Part shown: positions 58,183-64,000 of the stretch, piece after piece
Position numbering within the stretch: position 1 is the first letter of the stretch
How the letters are laid out: each line of letters starts with the position of its first letter
From: Micromonospora antibiotica
GTDB taxonomy: Bacteria > Actinomycetota > Actinomycetes > Mycobacteriales > Micromonosporaceae
Assembly: GCF_017599305.1 (NCBI RefSeq)
Contig: NZ_JAGFWR010000008.1
Coordinates: 124,001 to 188,000 of the forward strand
Length of the DNA: 64,000 nucleotides
Direction of reading: 5' to 3'
Notes under the pieces: model-generated
Databases searched by the model: none
Seen by the model: only the letters and a program-made list of their open reading frames with translations
Told to the model about the DNA's origin: nothing
Translations under genes and position numbers: made by a program

Positions 58183-59016
58183 GTGGAACTTCTGCACTCG
58201 GGCAAGGTCCGGGACGTCTACACCGACGGCGACGACCTGATCCTGGTCGCCTCCGACCGGATCTCCGTCTACGACGTGGTGCTACCCACCCCGATCCCGG
58301 ACAAGGGTCGGCTGCTCACCGCCCTGTCGCTCTGGTGGTTCGAGCAACTCGCCGACCTGGTGCCGAACCACGTCATCTCCGCCACCGAGGTGCCCGCCGA
58401 GTTCGCCGGTCGGGCGATCCGCTGCCGCCGGCTGGACATGGTGCCCGTCGAGTGCGTCGCCCGGGGCTACCTGACCGGCGGTGGCCGCACGGAGTACGAG
58501 CGCACCGGCGCGGTCTCCGGCGTGCCGCTGCCGCGTGGCCTGGTCGAGGCGTCGATCCTGCCGGAGCCGATCTTCACCCCGTCGACCAAAGCGCCGGCCG
58601 GGGAGCACGACGAGCCGATCACCTTCGCCGAGGTGGTGGACAAGGTGGGTGCCGAGACCGCCGAGCGGCTGCGCCAGATCACCCTCGACGTCTACCGGCG
58701 GGGCGCGGAACTCGCCGCCGACCGGGGCATCCTGGTCGCCGACACCAAGATCGAACTGGGCTGGGCGGCGGACGGCACCCTGGTCCTCGGCGACGAGGTG
58801 CTCACCTCCGACTCGTCCCGCTACTGGCCGGCCGAGTCGTACCAGCCGGGTCGCACCCAGTTCTCCTACGACAAGCAGTACGTCCGGGACTGGGCGACCG
58901 GCAGCGGCTGGAACAAGCAGCCCCCCGCGCCCGAGGTCCCGGCCGACGTGGTCGAGGCGACCCGGGCCCGCTACGTCGACGTCTACGAGCGGCTCACCGG
59001 CGAACGCTGGTCCTGA
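58183..59016 (+). CDS. purC: phosphoribosylaminoimidazole-succinocarboxamide synthase
   Basis: PurC joins CAIR and aspartate with ATP in purine synthesis. The 277-residue product begins VELLHSGKVRDVYTDGDD and has VASDRISVYDVVLPTPIPDKG, VPVECVARGYLTGGG and SYDKQYVRDW. GTG 58183 is the natural start; the frame upstream to 58099 has no homologous look. No ribosome site is visible, and GTGTACTAGGGC lies just before it, so the mRNA may be leaderless with TACTAG or TAGGGC near the -10. Confidence 0.94.
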   Translation: MELLHSGKVRDVYTDGDDLILVASDRISVYDVVLPTPIPDKGRLLTALSLWWFEQLADLVPNHVISATEVPAEFAGRAIRCRRLDMVPVECVARGYLTGGGRTEYERTGAVSGVPLPRGLVEASILPEPIFTPSTKAPAGEHDEPITFAEVVDKVGAETAERLRQITLDVYRRGAELAADRGILVADTKIELGWAADGTLVLGDEVLTSDSSRYWPAESYQPGRTQFSYDKQYVRDWATGSGWNKQPPAPEVPADVVEATRARYVDVYERLTGERWS

Positions 59017-59022
59017 CCCACC

Positions 59023-59057
59023 GTTCCCGGCCGGCGCTGCACGGGCCGGCCGGGAAC
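59023..59057. terminator. 13-bp perfect hairpin after purC
   Basis: GTTCCCGGCCGGC at 59023-59035 pairs perfectly with 59045-59057 around nine bases. It lies between purC and the convergent secretion-related gene. Confidence 0.7.
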
Positions 59058-59061
59058 AGGG

Positions 59062-61095
59062 TCAGTTGCCGCCCAGGGCGGTCTTCGGCTCGGCCCGGTA
59101 GGAACGGTCCTCGGCCTGCTTGCCGAGCACACCGCCACCCGGGGTCTCCACGCTGAACGCCTGCTCGTCGGTGACGATCCCCGGGCCGTCGCGGCCCTCG
59201 TCCCGGTCGTCGTGCCGCGCGGCGGTGGCCCGCCGGGGAGCCAGCTCCGGCGGCACCGGCTGCCCGCCCCGTGCCGGTCGGGGTGCCGGCCCGGCCGACG
59301 GGCGACCCCGCAACGCGCCCGGCACCTCCTCCAGCCGGGACACCCGCCCGCCGGACGGTGGCGCGGCCGGCGCGTCCAGCACCGGTGCGGTCGCCTCCGA
59401 CCGGCCGTCGGCCAGCCACTCGCCGCCCGAGGCCGCCGGGCGTGCCGCGTCGCCCCGGTCACGTCGCTTCGACCGGGGCGTCCCCGGCACCGCGACACTC
59501 CTGGCCGGGCTGCCCAGCACGGACGGGGTGGTGCCCGGCCGGGTCGCCGCAGCGGCGTCGCCGGCCCGCTCCCCGGTGGCGCGGCCACCGCCGGCCGTCC
59601 GTCGACCCTCCGGACGACGGCTGTGCAACACCGGTGCGGTGGTCTCACCGGCCGGCCGGCCGAACAGGTCGGCGTCGCCGGCACCCGGGCGGACGGACCC
59701 GTGTCGCGCCTCGTCCTCCCCCTGCTCGGTGCCCGGCCGGCGGGTGCCCGGCGAGTGCGGCGCCCCCGTCGTCGAAGGGCCGCCGGCACCCCGTACCCCC
59801 GGCGGTGGGGTCGCCGCCGACGGGGCACCGGGCCGGCGAAGCCCGCCCGGCGGCGCGGCCCGGCCGCCCGTCGGTGGCGGGGTGGCGTTCGCGCCGGGGG
59901 AACGCAACGACGCCTGGGGCGGCTCGGTGACTCCCGGCGCTCCGGCACCACCGCGCAGCACCCCGCTGCGCAACCCACCCCGCTCACCGGTGAGCCCGTC
60001 CAGACCCGGCGGCCGGGCCAGCCCGGCCCGGCCCACCCCGGCGGCGTTGGCATTGGCGTTCACGCCGCTCAACCCGGGTGAACCGGTGGGCAGGCCGGGT
60101 GGCGGCGCGACCAGCGGCGGCGCCACCACCGGCGGCGGCGTCACGGCGGGACCCGCCCGCCCGTCGGTGCCGGGCGTCGGGACCGGCGCCCCGGTCTCCG
60201 GCGGCGGCCTGAGGGTGTCCAGCACCTGCCGGGCCAACTGATCCGGATCGGTCGGGGTGGGTCGGGGCACCGCCCGCACCGGAGTCGGGGGCTGGTTCGT
60301 CCCGCCGGGCGGACGCACACCGGGCGGCCCCACCGGTGGCGGCACGCCGACCGGCCCGCGCCACGGCGGGTGACCGACCGGGTTGAGCACCGCGTCCATC
60401 GGGAAGAACGGCGGACCGTGCCCGCCGCTGACCTTGCTCAACGTCCCGACGTAGTCGTCGGCGGTACGTCGGGCCAACTCCTGCGCCCGGCGGTTGAACT
60501 CCTGCTGTTTCTCCTGGACCGCCTCGGCCTCGGCCGCCTGGATGCCCTTCTCGCCGTCGTACAGGCCCAGGGTGAAGCCCTGCTTGAAACCCTCGGAGAA
60601 CTGCGTCCAGCCGTCGGAGTTCTTCGCGTCGTCGAGGGCCTCCCGGTATTCCGTCCAGAGCCGCTCCATCTCCGCCCGGGAGTCGCGGGCGATGCCGACC
60701 ATCGCCCGCAGCGCGGTCACGTTGTGCTGGGCCGCGTCCATCCACTCGTCGAGGTACGCCAGCGTCTTGCCCGGCCCCGCCTTGAGGAACGCGTCACGGG
60801 CCTGCGGGGACTTCCAGTGCTCGTCGTGCAGGGTCCGGCTGGCCGACAACAACTGCTGGTGGATGCTCTGCAACAGGTTGTAGGCGTTCTGCCACTGGTC
60901 GGCCAGCGCCGAGATGTCCTCCGGGTGCTGCCCCAGCACCTGCTGGCGGACCGCCTCGATGGTGGCCCCGCCCTCGCCGCCCGGTGCCGGGGTGAACTTC
61001 AGGTCCGGGTTCTCCGGCGGCATGACGTACCGGGTGCCCTCGCCCCGCGGGCCACCGTGCGCGTACGTGGCCTGGGCACCCCAGTAGTCGGCCAT
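59062..61095 (-). CDS. WXG/PPE-like type VII secretion protein with long Pro-rich tail
   Basis: In this 677-residue protein the first 210 residues are helical and hydrophilic: QQVLGQHPEDISALADQWQ, LHDEHWKSPQARDAFLKAGP and NVTALRAMVGIARDS, a WXG100/PPE-like arrangement with the turn around HWKSPQA. About 450 residues of Pro/Gly/Arg/Thr-rich sequence follow, with echoing short motifs (TTAPVLHSRR, ATAPVLDAP), and a conserved-looking end (IVTDEQAFSVETPGGGVLGKQ). It forms an operon with the 351-residue gene upstream (16 bp gap). It is probably a secreted substrate or a secretion-linked structural protein. Confidence 0.7.
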   Translation of the reverse strand: MADYWGAQATYAHGGPRGEGTRYVMPPENPDLKFTPAPGGEGGATIEAVRQQVLGQHPEDISALADQWQNAYNLLQSIHQQLLSASRTLHDEHWKSPQARDAFLKAGPGKTLAYLDEWMDAAQHNVTALRAMVGIARDSRAEMERLWTEYREALDDAKNSDGWTQFSEGFKQGFTLGLYDGEKGIQAAEAEAVQEKQQEFNRRAQELARRTADDYVGTLSKVSGGHGPPFFPMDAVLNPVGHPPWRGPVGVPPPVGPPGVRPPGGTNQPPTPVRAVPRPTPTDPDQLARQVLDTLRPPPETGAPVPTPGTDGRAGPAVTPPPVVAPPLVAPPPGLPTGSPGLSGVNANANAAGVGRAGLARPPGLDGLTGERGGLRSGVLRGGAGAPGVTEPPQASLRSPGANATPPPTGGRAAPPGGLRRPGAPSAATPPPGVRGAGGPSTTGAPHSPGTRRPGTEQGEDEARHGSVRPGAGDADLFGRPAGETTAPVLHSRRPEGRRTAGGGRATGERAGDAAAATRPGTTPSVLGSPARSVAVPGTPRSKRRDRGDAARPAASGGEWLADGRSEATAPVLDAPAAPPSGGRVSRLEEVPGALRGRPSAGPAPRPARGGQPVPPELAPRRATAARHDDRDEGRDGPGIVTDEQAFSVETPGGGVLGKQAEDRSYRAEPKTALGGN

Positions 61096-61111
61096 GGTGT
61101 CCTCCCCGGGC

Positions 61112-62167
61112 TCAGATGCCGTAGTCGTGCTGCTTGATCTCGTCCAGCGCCCGCTTGGCGGGGGATTCGGTCAGCTCGGCCGGGTCCACGCCCTCGGTGT
61201 CCTGACCGATGTGCAGCTCCTGCGTGACGGTGCCCTTGCCGTCGGTCGTGGTGACCGTGCGCGTGCCGTCGGCGTGCTGCGCGTCTACCCGGGTGGCGGT
61301 CGGCTTGTCTGCGGCGTCGAGCTGCTCGCTGGTCACCGTGTGACCGCCGTCGACGCCGTACGACGTGGTCTCCCGACTGCCGCCGGTGCGCCGGCCCTCG
61401 GCGTCGGTGTTGGTGGTGGTGACCACCGTCGAGTTGCCGGTGACGACCGTGGTCGTCCGGCTGGTGCTGCTGTCGAGCACCTTGCCGGTGGCGTCGGCCG
61501 TGGTGGTGACCGTCTCGGTGCCCACGCCACCGGGCAACGACCGCTGCACGATGGTGCGCACCACGCCGCCGGGGCCGAGCGCGGTGAAGGTGATGCTGCC
61601 GTCCGGGGCGACCCGGGGCTGGCCCTGGTCGACGAACTGCTCGGGGGTCGGCGCGGCGTTGGCCTGACCGCTCGACACCGTTTCGAGGTACTGGTCCCAC
61701 CAGGTCTTGCCGGAGACGAACGGCGGTAGCCCGGCCGGACGTGGCGCGTCGGCCTCGCCGAAAGCGAACCGGACCGCGTCCAGCGAGGCCGCCGACCAGC
61801 CGTCGGTGTTGGCGTAGGCGTCCGCCACCGTCTGCGCGGCCATGCCGATGTTAGTCAGCGCCGTACCCAGGTAGGTCAGGTACTGCTGGAACTCGGCGTA
61901 GTTCAGGGTGAGCTGGGTGCGGACGTAGACGCCCTCGGGTAGCGCGGCGCCCTCCCAGGCGCGGTGCGGCAACTGGCCGAGCTGGCTCAACCGGCCACCG
62001 TGGCTCTGCAGGTTCTCCTGGATGACGACCATGTTCTTGCCGTAGTCGACCAGCCCGTCCGGATCGACGTCGACGGGTTTCTGATCGCCCAGCCAGTCGG
62101 TCCGGGTGTTCTGTTCGGTCTCGTACTGGTACGGGTTGCTGCCGCCCGTGCCGTCGTCCTCGGCCAC
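61112..62167 (-). CDS. type VII secretion-associated helical protein, 351 residues
   Basis: GTG 62167 lies five bases after GGGGAGG and starts VAEDDGTGGSNPYQYE. A helical domain (MVVIQENLQSHGGRLSQLGQL to NIGMAAQTVADAYANTDGWS) is followed by beta-rich Thr/Gly sequence (TVTTTADATGKVLDSSTSR, TVTTTDGKGTVTQELHIG) that resembles Rhs/YD-type strands. No signal peptide. It is divergent from the WXG100 pair, with about 248 bp between. A substrate of the same secretion system is the best guess. Confidence 0.65.
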   Translation of the reverse strand: MAEDDGTGGSNPYQYETEQNTRTDWLGDQKPVDVDPDGLVDYGKNMVVIQENLQSHGGRLSQLGQLPHRAWEGAALPEGVYVRTQLTLNYAEFQQYLTYLGTALTNIGMAAQTVADAYANTDGWSAASLDAVRFAFGEADAPRPAGLPPFVSGKTWWDQYLETVSSGQANAAPTPEQFVDQGQPRVAPDGSITFTALGPGGVVRTIVQRSLPGGVGTETVTTTADATGKVLDSSTSRTTTVVTGNSTVVTTTNTDAEGRRTGGSRETTSYGVDGGHTVTSEQLDAADKPTATRVDAQHADGTRTVTTTDGKGTVTQELHIGQDTEGVDPAELTESPAKRALDEIKQHDYGI

Positions 62168-62415
62168 CGAACCTCCCCTGGTGCGGCGGGCCCCCGCCCG
62201 AGTGTCACCGGAAAACGCCCCGAGCGTAACCGCTGCCGACCACCGCCGGGACCCGGTATCGCCGCTGTCACCACCCCGACCAGCCACTCTGGACGTAGTG
62301 AGGTAGCCCGATTCGTTACGGGGCGCTACCGTCAGGGTCGGCCACGACGGCCACCACCATCAAGGGGACGCTTCCCTGACCGGGGGGCGCAAGCAGAGGA
62401 GCGGGTGAGTCCACC

Positions 62416-62775
62416 TTGACCGACACTCCTGGACTGGGTCAGGTTCACGCCACCCAGGATCAGCTGAACCAGATGGCGACGCGCTGCAACGACACCGGAG
62501 AGGGCCTCGCGCTGGGCATGGCACGGCTCATCGAGCGGGTGCAGGCCCTGGGCGGCAGCGGCATGCGCGGCTCGGCCAACAACGCGCTTCAGGACGTCTC
62601 CGTGCAGCTCAACGACGGCCTCAAGAAGATCATCTCGGCGCTCGACGAGCTGTCCGGCAAGATGACCAGCGCCGCCACCCAGTACGGCATGAACGACGAG
62701 GACGCCGCGACCGAGATCCGCCAGGCCGCCGCCGAGACCGGCGACGCCAGCGTGATGAGCATCCTGCGCGGCTGA
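62416..62775 (+). CDS. WXG100-family protein (first of pair)
   Basis: A 119-residue two-helix protein beginning at TTG 62416: MTDTPGLGQVHATQDQLNQM, a central turn GGSGMRGSANNALQDV where WXG is replaced, and a second helix LNDGLKKIISALDELSGKM. There is no ATG or GTG at a suitable place upstream, and GAGGAG lies about 14 bases away. Such WXG-less members pair with canonical WXG100 proteins, here the next gene. Confidence 0.82.
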   Translation: MTDTPGLGQVHATQDQLNQMATRCNDTGEGLALGMARLIERVQALGGSGMRGSANNALQDVSVQLNDGLKKIISALDELSGKMTSAATQYGMNDEDAATEIRQAAAETGDASVMSILRG

Positions 62776-62854
62776 CGCCGCCGGTATCCGCCGCGGCCGA
62801 GTCGACCCTCCCGGGCGGCCCGTGCCGCTGTGACCAGCGAAAGGTGACCTTCCA

Positions 62855-63145
62855 GTGAGCAGTCCCATCACCTACAACTTCGCCCAGATCTCCGACGTGG
62901 CCACCGCCATCGGCACCTACCAGGGCCAGATGGACGGCAGCCTCCAGGACCTCTACACCCAGTTCACCCAGCTCTTCGCGCAGGACTGGCAGGGGCCGGC
63001 GGGGCAGGCGTGCGACGAGGCCCGGCAGAAGTGGAACCAGGGCGCCACCGAGATCAAGGAGGCGCTGACCCGGGTCGGCGTGAAGCTCGGCGCGTCGGCC
63101 GAGCGGATGCAGCAGGTCGACCAGCAGATCGCCGCCGGCATGTGA
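62855..63145 (+). CDS. WXG100-family type VII secretion effector/chaperone (ESAT-6-like)
   Basis: The 96-residue product has the WXG turn as DWQGPAG near residue 48, between helices SDVATAIGTYQGQMDGSLQDL and EIKEALTRVGVKLGASAERM. GTG 62855 follows GAAAGGTGA. It ends QQIAAGM without the usual YxxxD/E secretion signal at a clear position. With the preceding gene it would form a four-helix dimer exported by a FtsK-like EccC ATPase, not in this window. Confidence 0.92.
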   Translation: MSSPITYNFAQISDVATAIGTYQGQMDGSLQDLYTQFTQLFAQDWQGPAGQACDEARQKWNQGATEIKEALTRVGVKLGASAERMQQVDQQIAAGM

Positions 63146-63254
63146 CCGCCCGGTCCGACGCCCTCCCGGCCGGAGGGCGTCGGACCGGCGGGGCGGCCGG
63201 GGCCGGGTCGGCCCGGTTAGGCTGCCCGGCGGAAGGGACCTCGGGGGAGGGACG

Positions 63255-63656
63255 ATGGAGGAACGACCGAACTTCGGCGCGTTGACCGCCATGATCGGTG
63301 ACCTCAAGAAGGCCTGGTCCGGAATGGACGACGTGCAGCGTCGGATGCTCCGGGTGACCGGCACGGCCTGGTCGGACGACCGCACCGTCAAGGCGGTCGT
63401 CGGCCCCCGGGGGCACCTGCTGGAGCTGGACATCGACCCCCGGGTGTTCCGCAACCCCAACTCCAAGGCGCTGGCCGCCACCATCGTGGCGACCGTCCGG
63501 CTCGCCGTGGAGGACGCCGCCGAGCAGTCCAAGGAGATCCTCGACGGCAGCATCGCCCCCGACCTGCGGCGGATGGCCCCCGGTGGGGCCCAGCTGGAGA
63601 AGCTGCTGCACAGCCACGACGCCGACGTGCGCCTGAAGGGGGACGACGATGAGTAG
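63255..63656 (+). CDS. YbaB/EbfC-like protein of a type VII secretion locus
   Basis: A 133-residue protein: MEERPNFGALTAMIGDLKKA, then VTGTAWSDDRTVKAVVGPRGHLLELDIDP, which is the YbaB/EbfC beta-sheet pattern, and a C-terminal helix (SKEILDGSIAPDLRRM). YbaB-like proteins are regularly encoded beside WXG100 genes in actinomycetes. ATG 63255 has GGAGGGACG upstream. Its end overlaps the next gene by eight bases. Confidence 0.85.
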   Translation: MEERPNFGALTAMIGDLKKAWSGMDDVQRRMLRVTGTAWSDDRTVKAVVGPRGHLLELDIDPRVFRNPNSKALAATIVATVRLAVEDAAEQSKEILDGSIAPDLRRMAPGGAQLEKLLHSHDADVRLKGDDDE

Positions 63657-64000
63657 CTTCGTCGAGATCAGGACGAGCGTCGCCGACATCCTCGGCATCG
63701 CCAACCGGCTCCGGATCAACGGGCAGTCGATGTCCACCGCGATGGACGGCAAGCTCGGCGCGATCACCACGCTGGAGGCCGCGCCCGGGACGCTGCCGCG
63801 CGACGAGTTCACCGAGGAGTTCCTCAAGACGTACCACAAGTCGGTCGAGGTCTCCGGCGGTGGTGGGCAGCAGATGAACGAGGCGATCAAGGCCACCGTG
63901 CCCAAGCTCGGCGAGGCGATGGACAAGCTCGGCGCGTACGTGGCCGACGCCATGTGGAGCTACACCGGCACCGACGACGACAACGCCACCGACATCGACC
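63649..64000 (+). CDS. WXG100-like helical protein, truncated by the window edge
   Basis: Only the first 117 residues are present, starting MSSFVEIRTSVADILGIANR at ATG 63649, which overlaps the YbaB-like gene. Long amphipathic helices follow (MNEAIKATVPKLGEAMDKLG, then WSYTGTDDDN). Coupling to the YbaB-like gene suggests a joint role in the secretion locus. Full length and family cannot be judged. Confidence 0.75.
   Translation, partial: MSSFVEIRTSVADILGIANRLRINGQSMSTAMDGKLGAITTLEAAPGTLPRDEFTEEFLKTYHKSVEVSGGGGQQMNEAIKATVPKLGEAMDKLGAYVADAMWSYTGTDDDNATDID

Noticed and set aside
1-64000. Prophage, insertion sequence or antibiotic gene cluster
   Set aside because: No transposase, integrase, phage structural, PKS or NRPS motifs were seen in any frame, and base composition is even apart from the whiB7 leader and small intergenic islands.

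Overview
The window is chromosomal DNA of a high-GC actinomycete, most likely Micromonospora or a close relative in the Micromonosporaceae. The signs are very GC-rich codons, frequent GTG and TTG starts, mycothiol genes (mshB, a mycoredoxin), AdnAB instead of RecBCD/AddAB, a WhiB7-type regulator, type VII secretion (WXG100) genes and XRE/DUF397 pairs. Gene order echoes two parts of the Mycobacterium tuberculosis chromosome as I remember them: mshB-fdx-dapC...dapD-dapE-LOG on the left, and adnAB-nudC-uvrD2-mycoredoxin-whiB7-ABC1 kinase-PDZ protease-UPF0182 on the right. No IS element, prophage, CRISPR array or rRNA was found.

Left part (1-19 kb): a truncated S9 peptidase, mshB with two small membrane genes, an acetyltransferase, ferredoxin, dapC and tyrA, a SIMPL protein, a P-loop kinase, a large membrane protein with a lipase-like tail, a hexapeptide acetyltransferase, a secreted 1111-residue subtilase, dapD, dapE and two LOG enzymes. 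DapC, DapD and DapE are three steps of the succinylase route to diaminopimelate and lysine.

Middle part (19-44 kb): adnA-adnB (double-strand break resection), a cold-shock protein and DEAD-box helicase pair, a sulfonate-uptake locus (ssuABC with an Rrf2 regulator, divergent from ssuD), an M16 peptidase pair followed by nudC, an XRE/DUF397 pair, an MFS exporter, mycoredoxin divergent from uvrD2, then whiB7 behind a long leader that holds an upstream ORF and a strong intrinsic terminator.

Right part (44-64 kb): an ABC1-family kinase, a ThiF-like protein with three DnaA boxes upstream, small zinc-ribbon and metallopeptidase genes, a DUF2342 protein, a PDZ/Lon-type protease, a UPF0182 membrane protein, two identical initiator tRNAs, an orphan sugar-binding lipoprotein, purC, and the edge of a type VII secretion island: two large WXG-type proteins divergent from a WXG100 pair, a YbaB-like gene and a truncated gene running off the right edge.

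The most interesting signals are non-coding or repeat-based: the phased DnaA-box cluster, the whiB7 attenuator, paired inverted-repeat operators between ssuA and ssuD, a large structured inverted repeat after the DEAD-box gene, short tandem repeats that carry or follow stop codons, and several in-frame low-complexity expansions (LOG tail, AdnA and AdnB linkers, a glycine-rich insert inside the Rrf2 DNA-binding domain).
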